DNA of 57,632 nt from contig NZ_MDUX01000019.1 in assembly GCF_014736495.1 (NCBI RefSeq), positions 1 through 57,632 of the forward strand, given 5' to 3'. Below, in pieces: positions 1 through 8,621 of the stretch (its first letter is position 1; the number at the start of each line of letters is the position of its first letter). Position numbers and translations under genes: made by a program. This DNA is from Candidatus Dactylopiibacterium carminicum (GTDB lineage: Bacteria; Pseudomonadota; Gammaproteobacteria; Burkholderiales; Rhodocyclaceae). The notes under the pieces were generated by a model. That model was not told the origin of the DNA, did no database searches, and saw only the letters and a list, made by a program, of their open reading frames with translations.

Positions 1-6
1 AATTCG

Positions 7-45
7 CATCCGGTTTTCAAAGCAGTTTCATCCGGAATTCAAAGC
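7..45. repeat. Pair of 17-nt direct repeats, possible IS end
   Basis: Two copies of CATCCGGNNTTCAAAGC lie at 7-23 and 29-45 with a 22-nt period. Multiple short direct repeats of this sort are typical of IS21-family termini, but no transposase is visible, so that link is an inference. A 16-codon frame (MSTSDTFGFPSPDLDE) runs on the minus strand at 50-100 right beside them; it may be a remnant or chance. Confidence 0.3.
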
Positions 46-102
46 CGCTTTACTCGTCGAGATCGGGAGAGGGGAAACCGAAAGTATCGGAAGTGCTCAT
101 GA

Positions 103-142
103 ATTCGCCAGAGCACGAAATTTATTTCGTGCTCTGGCGAAT
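103..142. repeat. Perfect 40-nt palindrome (19-bp arms)
   Basis: The arms 103-121 and 124-142 are exact reverse complements, beginning ATTCGCCAGAGCACG, with only two bases between them. The palindrome lies about 50 bases beyond the end of the minus-strand gene at 195-635. It has no clean T-run on either strand. It could be a bidirectional terminator, a mobile-element end or a protein-binding palindrome. Confidence 0.6.
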
Positions 143-194
143 ATTATTTCGTTAATTGTCGAAATACAAGTGTGATGAACAGCGTGCCGCAGGA

Positions 195-635
195 TCAGCC
201 GGCGGCAAGCAGTTGTTGCAAGCGGGCATCGGCACTAATGTTGGTCGTGTCGGGCGTCTGCTTGTCCTGCGCCAGCAGACGGGCCTTGATCTCGGCCGTG
301 ATCGCGGCTTCGATGGCCTCGCGTTGTTCCGGCGGCAAGGCGGCAAGGCTTTCTTCGGTGAGGTTCATGTCTGCGAGCAGTTGCTCGCGCAGCCGCTCCA
401 TGGGGCTCTTGCGCTGGTATTCGCGTAATTCCTCGAGCAGGCTTTCGAGGCGGTTGGGTGTCTCGCTCTTCAGCTCACCGGAATCGGCGCTGCCGGCGCT
501 CTTGCCGACGGCGGCGGCAGCCTGTTGCTGCTGTGCGCCAGCGAGCGCGCTGGAGAAGGATGTGGTCGTATTACCGACGGCAAGTGGCTGGGATAGACGC
601 CCGGCGGCGTAGCTGATCGAATCCTCGATTCTCAT
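195..635 (-). CDS. Hypothetical protein
   Basis: I do not recognise this 146-residue protein. I chose the ATG at 635 because GGAG lies 9 bases upstream; an in-frame GTG at 650 is the alternative. There is no signal peptide or membrane segment. The first half is low-complexity (Ala/Gln/Ser around residues 25-55). The second half is strongly helical and charged, with LLEELREYQRKSPMERLREQ followed by an Ala/Glu-rich stretch, suggesting a small helical cytoplasmic protein. It stands alone, 153 bases from the convergently placed end of dmeF. No function is proposed. Confidence 0.6.
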   Translation of the reverse strand: MRIEDSISYAAGRLSQPLAVGNTTTSFSSALAGAQQQQAAAAVGKSAGSADSGELKSETPNRLESLLEELREYQRKSPMERLREQLLADMNLTEESLAALPPEQREAIEAAITAEIKARLLAQDKQTPDTTNISADARLQQLLAAG

Positions 636-788
636 GGCGGAAGTCTCCACACAGGATGGACTTCTGCCGATGCAAGCAATGTTCCAGGGGCGTGCCAGGC
701 AGCGTGGAGCATGTTTGCGGCAGTGTCTGCCGGCAAAGCTTGCCCGTGCTGTGCTTTCTGGCTGCAGGATCTGCGGACGGTGACGGCG

Positions 789-1733
789 TCAGGTCGATTC
801 CGTGTGCTGCAGTTCCACGGTGACATGGACCAGCTCTTCGTGGATGCGGAGCCGGTTGCGGAAGTACTCGGCCCCCACCCTGCCAAAACCGCTGAGTTCT
901 AGGCCCAGGATGCAGGCGTACTGACCCTTGCCGATGCGCCAGACATGCAGGTCGCGGATACGTGCAGGCACCGGGCTGGCGGCGATCACCTCGCGGATTT
1001 CCTCGACCACTGGCGCATCCATTTCCGCATCGAGCAGCACCAGCCCCGTCTGGCGCTGCAAACCCAGCGCCCAGCTTCCCACGAGCAGCGCACCGACAAT
1101 GCCGATGACTGGGTCCAGCCAGTCCGCGCCCCACAGACGCCCGGCCAGCAGCGCGAGGATGGCGAGCACCGAGGTGGCCGCGTCTGCCAGGACGTGCAGA
1201 TAGGCTGCGCGCAGGTTGAGATCGGCGTGCTCGTGATCAGCATGAGCATGATGCTCGTGGCTGTGGTCATGCTGGTCGCGCAGCAACCAGGCGCAGACGA
1301 GGTTGGTCAGCAGACCGACGACGGCCACGGCGATGGCTTCGTCGTAATGGATGGGGCGTGGCGCGGACAGCCGGGCTAGCGATTCCCAGGCCATCAGCAG
1401 CGCCACGCCCAGCAGGATCAGCGCGCTGGTATAGCCACCAAGCACTTCGAAACGCCAGGCGCCGAAGGAAAAGCGCGGATCATGTGCGAAACGGGCCGAC
1501 AGCCGCCAGGCCAGCACGGACAGACCCAGCGCCAGGGCGTGCGAACTCATGTGCCAGCCATCGGCCAGCAGTGCCATGGAGCCGAAGTACCAGCCACCGG
1601 TGATCTCGGCGACCATGACGACGAGAGTGAGGATGACGGCGATGCGTGTGGCACGCTCGCCAATCGGGTTGCCGGTACTGAAGTCGCCGGCATGGCTGCA
1701 GTGGTGTGTCTGCGACATAGAATGGACGTCCAT
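789..1733 (-). CDS. dmeF: Cation diffusion facilitator, Co/Ni efflux (DmeF-like)
   Basis: This inner-membrane proton antiporter should export divalent metal, most likely cobalt and nickel. At 314 residues it has the family size, with six hydrophobic segments. The metal site in the second segment reads ALLADGWHMSSHALAL, and a matching HVLADAATS motif lies in the fifth. A His-rich cytoplasmic loop (QHDHSHEHHAHADHEH) separates segments 4 and 5, and the N-terminus is also His-rich (SQTHHCSH). A second in-frame ATG at 1718 is an equally plausible start. The gene is divergent from an RcnR-type repressor, with a repressor site between them, which supports Co/Ni rather than Zn as substrate. Confidence 0.85.
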   Translation of the reverse strand: MDVHSMSQTHHCSHAGDFSTGNPIGERATRIAVILTLVVMVAEITGGWYFGSMALLADGWHMSSHALALGLSVLAWRLSARFAHDPRFSFGAWRFEVLGGYTSALILLGVALLMAWESLARLSAPRPIHYDEAIAVAVVGLLTNLVCAWLLRDQHDHSHEHHAHADHEHADLNLRAAYLHVLADAATSVLAILALLAGRLWGADWLDPVIGIVGALLVGSWALGLQRQTGLVLLDAEMDAPVVEEIREVIAASPVPARIRDLHVWRIGKGQYACILGLELSGFGRVGAEYFRNRLRIHEELVHVTVELQHTEST

Positions 1734-1835
1734 GAGGGGAAATTTTCGCGAGCGCTGGCCCGGCCTCGATGGATTCCGGTCGCTCCGAAAGGAGATCGGG
1801 AAAGCCCTGGGATTTCACCAGAACCTTCTTTTTAA

Positions 1836-1849
1836 TACTCCCCCCAGTA
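1836..1849. promoter_or_regulatory. RcnR/CsoR-type operator
   Basis: TACTCCCCCCAGTA reads on the other strand as TACT-G6-AGTA, matching the RcnR-type recognition pattern of a G-tract flanked by TACT and AGTA. It sits in the 139-base divergent gap between dmeF and the repressor, 24 bases before the repressor start, so it could repress both genes. Confidence 0.8.
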
Positions 1850-1872
1850 TATTCCTGCCAGGACAGATTGCC

Positions 1873-2148
1873 ATGCCCCATACCATCCGAGAACGCAAAC
1901 CCTTGCTGACCCGCGTACGCCGCATCAAGGGCCAGCTCGCCGCGCTGGAGGTGGCACTGAAAGAGGGGAGTGACTGCAGTGCGGTGCTGCAGCAGATCGC
2001 TGCCGTGCGTGGGGCAGTGAGTGGCTTGATGAACCACGTGATGGAAGGGCACATCCGTGACCACCTGCTGTCGCCAGAACGTACCGAGGCCGAGCGCGCG
2101 CACGACCTGGAGCCCCTGCTCGCGGCCTTGCGCAGCTACATGCGCTGA
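1873..2148 (+). CDS. RcnR/DmeR-type metal-sensing repressor
   Basis: This 91-residue all-helical CsoR/RcnR/FrmR-family DNA-binding protein should release its operator when it binds metal. It has His3, Cys35, His60 and His64, the Ni/Co ligand set of RcnR; formaldehyde sensors of the FrmR branch lack His64. The start MPHTIRERKP places Pro2 and His3 correctly, so the longer open frame upstream is not used. The predicted operator is 24 bases upstream, and the gene is divergent from dmeF. Its 3' end overlaps the convergent lipoprotein gene by 13 bases. Confidence 0.85.
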   Translation: MPHTIRERKPLLTRVRRIKGQLAALEVALKEGSDCSAVLQQIAAVRGAVSGLMNHVMEGHIRDHLLSPERTEAERAHDLEPLLAALRSYMR

Positions 2149-2735
2149 GCGCCGGGGCCTGGCGGCGCACGCCGAGCAGCGTGAGCCTCCCGGCGGCGCA
2201 ACTCATCCCAGGCCATGTCCAGTTTCAGGCGCAGTTGTTCGAGTTGCGGCTGCAGATCCCGGGGAGAGCTGCGTCTCCGGTCGATCTGTGCTTCGACATG
2301 TCTGCGGCGCTGTTCCAGCGTATCGATGCGCTGCCTGGCGGCCAGGATCGACTGACCCAGGCTGTAGCCATGCAGGAAGTCACGTTCGCTGGTCGCCGGA
2401 CAGACCTCGGTGTAGGTCTTGCCACTGCGTCCTGCCGCCAGACCGTTGGCGGCTGTGCAGTAGTACGCCAGTCCACGCTCACGGCCTCGCAGATAGCGCG
2501 CGAAGTCCGCCTCCAGGGGGATCGGGCATTGTGTATCCGGCTGCTCGAGACTGCGGCCGCGCTGTCCATCGCGAAAGCCCATGTGCTCCCAGTCGCTGTC
2601 ATCACACGGCGGGCCGCCTGGCACGGAGCAGGCCGCGCACAGGATGGTCGTCAGCAACAGTAGGGGCAGATGGCGGGAGAGCACCGGCGGCAGACGCTGG
2701 ACTGACGAAGGAGGCATCAGTCTAGCCCTGGCCAT
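2136..2735 (-). CDS. DUF2799-like lipoprotein
   Basis: A predicted outer-membrane or periplasmic lipoprotein of unknown role, 199 residues. A hydrophobic segment around residues 24-35 ends in a lipobox (TILCAAC). The mature part has the Trp/Gly-rich opening (CDDSDWEHMGFRDGQRG) and the GLAYYCTAANGLAAGRSGKTY stretch that I associate with DUF2799. The C-terminal 70 residues are Arg/Glu/Leu-rich and probably coiled-coil. The start is uncertain; an ATG at 2717 is also possible. It is tail-to-tail with the metal repressor. Confidence 0.7.
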   Translation of the reverse strand: MARARLMPPSSVQRLPPVLSRHLPLLLLTTILCAACSVPGGPPCDDSDWEHMGFRDGQRGRSLEQPDTQCPIPLEADFARYLRGRERGLAYYCTAANGLAAGRSGKTYTEVCPATSERDFLHGYSLGQSILAARQRIDTLEQRRRHVEAQIDRRRSSPRDLQPQLEQLRLKLDMAWDELRRREAHAARRAPPGPGAQRM

Positions 2736-2907
2736 GGCGCGATGAAAGCCTGATGGGCTGTCAGGGAGGAACGTACCGGATTGCGTACGGAGTGCTTTGA
2801 AAAACCTGGAAAACAGGTGTGATTTTTGTCACGCTTTCCATGTGGGGACGCTGGAATCCATACATGGCGGACTATCGTTCAGCTACAGGTATCCAATACG
2901 TCGCCCC

Positions 2908-3348
2908 ATGAACCAGAGATCCTCTCGAGTACAGCAGCGCGCGTTCCTGCGCCATCCCTCCGAAATGCCCATCCACATCCAGTGCGAGGGGCATCCGGAG
3001 ACAGGCCCCCGCCATCTGCGCAATGTCAGCCTGGGAGGCCTGGCCTGCCGTTCCGAGGCGCCGATCGACGTGGGCCGGGAGGTTTCGGTGGAAATCCCTG
3101 TGGGGCACGACCCTTTCAGGGCAATCGGCGCCGTGGTCTGGTGTCGCCCGGATCGCCGCTGCTATGAACTGGGAATCCAGTTCCTGGCCCAGGAAGACAT
3201 GTTTGCCGCCCGCATGGTCGAGCAACTCTGTCAGATCGAGCGCTATCGGGCCATGGTGGCTCGCCGCGAAGGGCGTCTGCTTTCAAGCGCGGAGGCCGCA
3301 CAGGAGTGGATCATGCGTTATGCGGCGAATTTCCCCCGGATGGACTGA
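2908..3348 (+). CDS. PilZ domain protein
   Basis: A small (146-residue) c-di-GMP receptor candidate. The PilZ signature is near the start: an Arg-containing RAFLRHPSEMPI stretch followed about 30 residues on by NVSLGGLAC, the (D/N)xSxxG motif that closes over c-di-GMP. Hydrophobic beta-strand segments (EVSVEIPVG, AIGAVVWCR, YELGIQFL) fit the barrel. The last 50 residues are helical. The ATG at 2908 gives a compact domain; a TTG at 2797 with a GGAG just upstream would add 37 residues. A partner is not apparent; the GGDEF-EAL gene in this window is 23 kb away. Confidence 0.8.
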   Translation: MNQRSSRVQQRAFLRHPSEMPIHIQCEGHPETGPRHLRNVSLGGLACRSEAPIDVGREVSVEIPVGHDPFRAIGAVVWCRPDRRCYELGIQFLAQEDMFAARMVEQLCQIERYRAMVARREGRLLSSAEAAQEWIMRYAANFPRMD

Positions 3349-3375
3349 CGCCGCGTGCGTCACGCGGCGTCTTGT
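3347..3375. terminator. Bidirectional hairpin between PilZ gene and phaC
   Basis: The arms GACGCCGCGTG (3347-3357) and its complement (3361-3371) give an 11-bp GC-rich stem with a 3-base loop between two convergent genes. The T-run is short (TTGT), so it may be a weak or partly Rho-assisted terminator. Confidence 0.55.
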
Positions 3376-3384
3376 CATGGGCGT

Positions 3385-5205
3385 TCAGCGCGCGCTCTTG
3401 TCCAGGCGTGCCTTGACGTAGCCGCCCGGCGCGTCTTCCAGCACGCCCAGTTTGTCGTCAGCGGGGTCGATGGCAGGCACCTGCTTGCTGTCGAGCGCAG
3501 TCACCCAGTGCTGCCAGTCGGTCCACCAGGATCCTGCATGCTGTTGTGCGCCCGCCTGCCAGGCTTCGGCCTCTTCCGGGAGCTCACCGTCCTCATGCAC
3601 CCAGAAACCGTATTTGTTCGCCGCCGGCGGATTCACGATGCCGGCGATGTGGCCAGAGCCACCAAGCACGAAGCGTGGCGTGCGCCCCAGCAACCGCGCG
3701 CCGAGGTAGGTGGTCTTCCAGGGGGCGATGTGATCTTCCAGCGTGGAGATGAAATAGCAAGGAATCTTGATCTTCGAGAGATCGATCTTCACGCCGCACA
3801 GTTCGATGCTGCCGGGGGTGCTCAGCGCGTTTTCCATGTACATGCGGCGCAGGTAGAAACTGTGCATCTTGGCCGGCAGACGGGTGGAATCGGAATTCCA
3901 GTAGAGCAGGTCGAAGGGGAAGGGATCCTTGCCCATCAGGTAGTTGTTGACCACGAAGGACCAGATCAGATCGTTGGCTCGCAGCATGTTGAAGGTGCCG
4001 GCCATCTCCGAGCCTTCGAGGTAGCCGCGCTCGGCCATGCGTTTCTCCAGCGCCTGTACCTGCTGTTCGTCGATGAATACGCCCAGTTCGCCCGGTTGCG
4101 AGAAATCCAGCAAGGTCGTGAAGAAGGTGGCCGAGGCAATGCGTTTGTCGCGCTTCACGGCCATCCAGGCCAGTGCGCAGGCGAGCAGGGTGCCGCCCAG
4201 GCAGTAGCCGGCGGCGTTTACTTCCTTGGCGCCGGTCTGCTCGATCACGGCGTCCAGTGCCGTGAATATCCCTTCGGATAGATAGTCGTCGAAGCCCTTC
4301 TCGGCGTGGCGTGAATCGGGATTCACCCAGCTGATCACGAAAACGCTGTGCCCTTGGTCTACCGCCCATTTGATGTAGGAGTTCTTTTCGCGCAGATCGA
4401 GGATGTAGTACTTGTTGATCCAGGGTGGCACGATCAGCAGCGGGCGTGCGAAGGCCTTCTCGGTGGTCGGCGTGTAGTGCAGCAACTGCATCATGTCGTT
4501 CTGGAACACCACCTTGCCCGGTGTAGTGGCCACGTTCTTGCCCAGCTCGAAGGCCGAGGTATCGGTCATGCGGATGCGCAGCTGGCCATTGCCTGCTTCC
4601 ACGTCGCGTAACAGGTTGTTGAAACCCCGGATCAGGTTCTGGCCCTGGGTGCGCAGTGTTTCCTGGAACACCTCGGGGTTGGTCAGTGCGAAATTGGAGG
4701 GCGAGATCGCGTCGATGTACTGGCGCGTGTAGAAATTGACCTTCTTCTGCGTTTCATCGTCCAGCCCTTCCACGCAGCACACGGTGTCATGGATGTTGCG
4801 TGCAGCGATCAAATAGCTCTGTTTGATGAAGTCGAAAAGAAAGGATTCCTGCCAGTCCTCATGCTTGAAGCGCTTGTCGGATTTTTCCGGCACAGCCACC
4901 GGATCGGGCGATAGGCCCCAGGCGCGCTGCATGGTGTGCTGCCACAGCGTGTAGTAGTCCCACGCCAGATTCATCTGCGCCTGCGCCAGGCGGAACGGAT
5001 CCGAGAGCAGCTTGTGCGTCATGTCGAGAAAGGCCTGGGCCACGCCGAACTCATCCTTTGGCGGCTCGATGCCGCAACGCGCTTCGCGCTGCAGGTGCTC
5101 CCCCAGCAGGCGGGAGGCCCGCTGCGCCACCTCGGCATAGGTACGGGCCAGTTCTTCGGGGTCCGGCAGTTCGGGTTTGGGCGCTTCGGTCTGTGCGGTG
5201 GCCAT
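3385..5205 (-). CDS. phaC: Class I poly(3-hydroxyalkanoate) synthase
   Basis: Polymerises (R)-3-hydroxyacyl-CoA into PHA storage granules in the cytoplasm. The 606 residues match class I PhaC length. The N-terminal PhaC_N region spans about residues 60-230. The alpha/beta-hydrolase core follows, with the lipase-like box GYCLGG carrying the nucleophile Cys335. The catalytic Asp (LEDHIAPW) and His (GGSGHIAGIVNPP) are both present. I chose the ATG at 5205 because AGGAG is 8 bases upstream. It follows a metallo-beta-lactamase-fold gene by 34 bases on the same strand, suggesting co-transcription. No phaA, phaB, phaR or phasin gene is nearby. Confidence 0.95.
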   Translation of the reverse strand: MATAQTEAPKPELPDPEELARTYAEVAQRASRLLGEHLQREARCGIEPPKDEFGVAQAFLDMTHKLLSDPFRLAQAQMNLAWDYYTLWQHTMQRAWGLSPDPVAVPEKSDKRFKHEDWQESFLFDFIKQSYLIAARNIHDTVCCVEGLDDETQKKVNFYTRQYIDAISPSNFALTNPEVFQETLRTQGQNLIRGFNNLLRDVEAGNGQLRIRMTDTSAFELGKNVATTPGKVVFQNDMMQLLHYTPTTEKAFARPLLIVPPWINKYYILDLREKNSYIKWAVDQGHSVFVISWVNPDSRHAEKGFDDYLSEGIFTALDAVIEQTGAKEVNAAGYCLGGTLLACALAWMAVKRDKRIASATFFTTLLDFSQPGELGVFIDEQQVQALEKRMAERGYLEGSEMAGTFNMLRANDLIWSFVVNNYLMGKDPFPFDLLYWNSDSTRLPAKMHSFYLRRMYMENALSTPGSIELCGVKIDLSKIKIPCYFISTLEDHIAPWKTTYLGARLLGRTPRFVLGGSGHIAGIVNPPAANKYGFWVHEDGELPEEAEAWQAGAQQHAGSWWTDWQHWVTALDSKQVPAIDPADDKLGVLEDAPGGYVKARLDKSAR

Positions 5206-5239
5206 GGCGTGACTCCTGCGATGAAACGGTTGGGGGAGG

Positions 5240-6265
5240 TCAGTCGGTTGCCAGGAAACGGACCACGCCGTCGGGCGTGGGTTCCAGTCGGCGCAAACGG
5301 CCGGCTGCTGCTGCATGGTTCAGGTGGGCGATGGCTTCGCTCATGGCGAACATCAACTGGTGGGCGTCCAGTTCGCGCCGGAACAAGGTGGCAAGGATGT
5401 CGGCGGCCGAGCGTGGAGTGTCCAGGTCCGCGCACATTTTTGCATCGCGCTCGGCATGGTGCGCCTGCAGCTGCCCTATCCGGGCATGCAGCCCGCGGAA
5501 GGGCAGGCCGTGCGAGGGGAGCACCAGCGTTTCGGCAGGCAGCGGCATGAATGCCTGCAGGCTGGTGAGGTAACGTTCTACGGCGTCGTCTTCCGGAATC
5601 GCAGGCGGCACTGCGACATGGGTACTGATGCGTGGCAGGAGCATGTCACCGGAGATCAGTACGCCAGCCTCTGCATTGTGCAGGGCGAGGTGCTCGGGGC
5701 TATGTCCCATCCCTGCGATTACCCGCCAGCGTTGGGTTCCGACACGGAATTCGTCGCCATCGGCGAGCCGCCGGATTTGCCGGGGCAGCTCGGGCACGCC
5801 ACGCCGGTATACGTTGCCGCGCGCTTCCAGCCGGGTCAGCGAGGCCTCATCCAGCCCATGGCTGCGGAACTGGGTCAGCATCGCAGCGGTGTCGAAGCCC
5901 GGCAACTGGGCGTACACGGCACGGGCCAGCAGCAATTCGCCCAGCGCCATGCTGATCGGTGCGCCGGTGCGCGCGGCGAGCCAGGCCGCGTTGCCGAGGT
6001 GGTCCGGGTGGTAGTGTGTGACCAGGATGCCGGACAATGGATGCCGGGCTCTCTCCAGCCATTGAGTCCAGTGCTCGCGGGTTGCGTCATCTCCCAGGCC
6101 GGTATCGACCAGTACGCGCTCGCCACCATCCTCCAGCAGCCACAGGTTGATATGATCCAGGCGCCAGGGCAGTGCCAGGCGCAGCCAGTACACGCCGGGC
6201 GCCACGGCGGATTGTCCGCCGGCATCCGGAGGCGTGGGAAAAGGATGATCGAGAGTCGTCTGCAT
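5240..6265 (-). CDS. Metallo-beta-lactamase-fold hydrolase
   Basis: A 341-residue MBL-fold enzyme of the LACTB2/glyoxalase-II-like group. The metal-binding motif is THYHPDHLG (His84, His86, Asp88, His89), with further ligands in GMGHSPEH and GDMLLP. The roughly 70-residue C-terminal extension (HHAERDAKM... to the end) looks like the winged-helix tail of LACTB2-type proteins. The ATG at 6265 is chosen because the protein then opens just before the MBL domain; no strong ribosome site is visible. It lies 34 bases upstream of phaC, so a thioesterase or detoxification role linked to acyl-CoA flux is conceivable but unproven. Confidence 0.8.
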   Translation of the reverse strand: MQTTLDHPFPTPPDAGGQSAVAPGVYWLRLALPWRLDHINLWLLEDGGERVLVDTGLGDDATREHWTQWLERARHPLSGILVTHYHPDHLGNAAWLAARTGAPISMALGELLLARAVYAQLPGFDTAAMLTQFRSHGLDEASLTRLEARGNVYRRGVPELPRQIRRLADGDEFRVGTQRWRVIAGMGHSPEHLALHNAEAGVLISGDMLLPRISTHVAVPPAIPEDDAVERYLTSLQAFMPLPAETLVLPSHGLPFRGLHARIGQLQAHHAERDAKMCADLDTPRSAADILATLFRRELDAHQLMFAMSEAIAHLNHAAAAGRLRRLEPTPDGVVRFLATD

Positions 6266-6422
6266 CGATGCATGATGCAATGCCGCCGGTGAGGCGGACA
6301 AGCCCCGGGGTGGATCATCCCGGGCGGCGGCGTGGCGGTCACGCGCTGCCGCTAGCCTTGGCGGAAAGATCGGGCTCATAATGCCCGGGGCATCAACCTT
6401 CCTGATCAAAGAGACGCGAGAG

Positions 6423-7098
6423 ATGAGCAAGACCGTGCTGATCGCAGGGGCCAGCCGTGGCATCGGGCTGGAGCTGGCCGTGCAATATGCGGCGGAGGGC
6501 TGGCAGGTGATTGCCGGCTGCCGCAATCCGGAAGCCGCACGCAGCTGGCTGGCGCCGGACGTCGAGTTGATGAAGCTGGACGTGGTGGATACCGACTCCA
6601 TCGCGCGCGCGAGCAAGCCTTGACAAGCGGACGATCGATCTGCTGATCATCAACGCCGGGGTGGCAGGCCCGGGGGGCAAACATTTCCAAGTGCCGACGC
6701 GCGCGGAGTTCGATCTGGTCATGCATACCAACGTGCTGGGGCCGATGCAGCTGATCGATGCCTTCGCGCTGTCCGTGGTCGACAACGGCGGCGTGATTGC
6801 CGTGCTTTCCTCGCGCATGGGGTCGATCCAGGAAACCACGAGTGCAGATTCGCTCACCTACCGCACCTCCAAGGCTGCCGTGAACATGGTGGTGAAGATG
6901 GCCGCGATGGAGCACGGCTTGCGCGGCGTGACCGTGGTGGCGCTGCATCCGGGCTGGGTGCGTACCGACATGGGCGGCGAGAGTGCACTGGTCGGCGTGA
7001 GCGAGTCCGTGGATGGGCTGCGCCAGGTGATCGGCGGGCTTGGTGCGGACAGCAATGGCGGCTTCTTCGACCATCTCGGCCGCAGCCTCCACTGGTGA
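6423..7098 (+). pseudogene. SDR-family oxidoreductase, frameshifted
   Basis: A short-chain dehydrogenase/reductase of about 224 residues if repaired. The first frame (6423-6623) holds the NAD(P)-binding GASRGIG motif. The second frame, from about 6610 to 7098, holds IDLLIINAGVAG, the catalytic Ser region (AVLSSRMGSI) and YRTSK (YxxxK). The frames join if one base is removed, for instance from the AA at 6615-6616, giving a smooth ARASSLDKRTIDLL. Everything downstream is intact up to the typical C-terminus, so the break is recent or a sequence error. It is divergent from the MBL gene and directly followed by the DUF1289 gene. Confidence 0.8.
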
Positions 7099-7100
7099 GC

Positions 7101-7295
7101 ATGGCGCAACAGGATCTGCCCGCGTCGCCCTGCGTGCGGCGTTGCTGTCTGGACGACCACAATGTCTGCCTGGGCTGCTTCCGCCACGTCTCCGAGATCA
7201 CCGGTTGGCAGGAGGCGGATGCCGTCGCGCGTACCGCGATCCTGCTGCGCTGCGAACAGCGTCGTGCCGAACACCGCCGTACCGGCGGTCAGTGA
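7101..7295 (+). CDS. DUF1289 small cysteine-rich protein
   Basis: A 64-residue protein with the DUF1289 signature [20 protein letters not shown] then EITGW. Its conserved cysteines could bind a metal or Fe-S centre; the function is unknown. The ATG at 7101 begins two bases after the SDR stop; an overlapping GTG at 7095 is an alternative. The tight spacing suggests translation coupled to the SDR. Confidence 0.8.
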   Translation: MAQQDLPASPCVRRCCLDDHNVCLGCFRHVSEITGWQEADAVARTAILLRCEQRRAEHRRTGGQ

Positions 7296-7369
7296 CGCGG
7301 ATTTTCGCTATCCTTGCAGCGTCGGACGTCCTGCGCGCGTTCGCGCCGGAAAGACGAAAGACATTTGGC

Positions 7370-8224
7370 ATGCAACTCACCCTCATCAGCGGATTATCGG
7401 GTTCAGGCAAGAGCATCGCGCTCAAGGTGCTCGAGGACGCAGGCTATTACTGCGTCGACAATCTGCCCTCGACCCTGCTCGAACCCCTGATCGTACAACT
7501 GGCTGCCGAGGGCTATGCCCGTGTCGGCGTGGCCATGGATGTGCGCTCCGGCGTAAGCATCGCCGGCCTGCCCGAGCGTGTGGCGGCAGCACGCACGCAA
7601 GTGGATGACCTGCGCTTCATCTTCCTGGACTCACGCGACGAAGCACTGATCGCGCGTTTCTCCGAAACCCGCCGCCGCCATCCACTGGCCGAGGATGGCG
7701 TTACCCTGGAAGAAGCGATACGGCGTGAGCGCGAGTTGCTGTCGCGTGTGGCCGAGCTGGGGCAACGCATCGACACCAGCGCCCTGCATCCGAACGTGCT
7801 GCGCTCCTGGGTGCGCGAACTGATCCAGATTCCCTCTGGTGCGGGCACCACCCTGCTGTTCCAGTCCTTCGGCTTCAAGCATGGGTTACCGGTGGATGCG
7901 GATTTCGTCTTCGACGTGCGCTGCCTGCCCAACCCGTTCTACGATCCTGCGTTGCGATTGCTGACCGGGCAGGATCAGCCCGTGGCGGACTTCCTTGCTG
8001 CCAGCGAGGAGGTCCAGCATATGCAGGCCGACATCCAGGGTTTCGTGGCGCGCTGGCTGCCGGTCTTCCGCCGTGACGGGCGGAGCCATCTCACCGTGGC
8101 CATCGGTTGTACCGGGGGGCAGCATCGCTCTGTCTATCTGGCCGAACGACTGGCGCAGGCGTTTGCCGGCGAGGCGCGCGTGATGTTGCGGCATCGGGCA
8201 TTGGCCGCCGGGCAGCAACGGTGA
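7370..8224 (+). CDS. rapZ: RNase adapter protein RapZ
   Basis: A P-loop protein that in Enterobacteria directs RNase E to the GlmZ small RNA and so tunes glucosamine-6-phosphate synthesis. In other bacteria it is annotated as a nucleotide-binding regulator. The 284 residues match the family. The Walker A GLSGSGKS is at residues 8-15. The C-terminal RNA-binding half carries [16 protein letters not shown] and the conserved [12 protein letters not shown]. The expected betaproteobacterial neighbours ptsN and hprK are absent. The stop overlaps the next gene by four bases (GTGA). Confidence 0.95.
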   Translation: MQLTLISGLSGSGKSIALKVLEDAGYYCVDNLPSTLLEPLIVQLAAEGYARVGVAMDVRSGVSIAGLPERVAAARTQVDDLRFIFLDSRDEALIARFSETRRRHPLAEDGVTLEEAIRRERELLSRVAELGQRIDTSALHPNVLRSWVRELIQIPSGAGTTLLFQSFGFKHGLPVDADFVFDVRCLPNPFYDPALRLLTGQDQPVADFLAASEEVQHMQADIQGFVARWLPVFRRDGRSHLTVAIGCTGGQHRSVYLAERLAQAFAGEARVMLRHRALAAGQQR

Positions 8225-8619
8225 GGGCAGACTGGCGAGGGCATTTGCGTGCGCTGCATCTGCTGCGCGCCGGCGACTGGCTGGTGCTGCTGGTGGCTAT
8301 CGTGGCTACCCTGGCCGCTGCACGCAGCCTGTGGCGCAGCGATGTGCCGGAGCATGCGCTGGTGCGTCTGCGTGGCGAAGTGGTGGCGCGGCTGAGCCTG
8401 GACAAACCGGCCGAATTCCGGGTGCGGGGCCCGCTGGGAGAGACCCTGATCGAGGTGCAGCCGGGGCGTGCGCGTGTAGCGATCGATCCTGGCCCCCGCC
8501 AGTACTGCGTCAAGCAGGGCTGGCTGACACGTGCGGGCGCGGTGGCGATCTGTGCGCCGAACGAGATTTCGCTGCAGCTGGATGCGCGCCGCAGCCTCTA
8601 TGACTCCCTGGTGTATTGA
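8221..8619 (+). CDS. NusG domain II-containing protein
   Basis: A 132-residue membrane-anchored protein: one transmembrane helix (about residues 16-33, [16 protein letters not shown]) followed by an extracytoplasmic beta-rich NusG-domain-II-like region ending in [12 protein letters not shown] and [10 protein letters not shown]. In other bacteria the family is often found next to Gx transporter genes, as here. It starts at GTG 8221, overlapping the rapZ stop. Its function is unknown, and the two conserved cysteines are worth noting. Confidence 0.8.
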   Translation: MRADWRGHLRALHLLRAGDWLVLLVAIVATLAAARSLWRSDVPEHALVRLRGEVVARLSLDKPAEFRVRGPLGETLIEVQPGRARVAIDPGPRQYCVKQGWLTRAGAVAICAPNEISLQLDARRSLYDSLVY

Positions 8620-8621
8620 GC

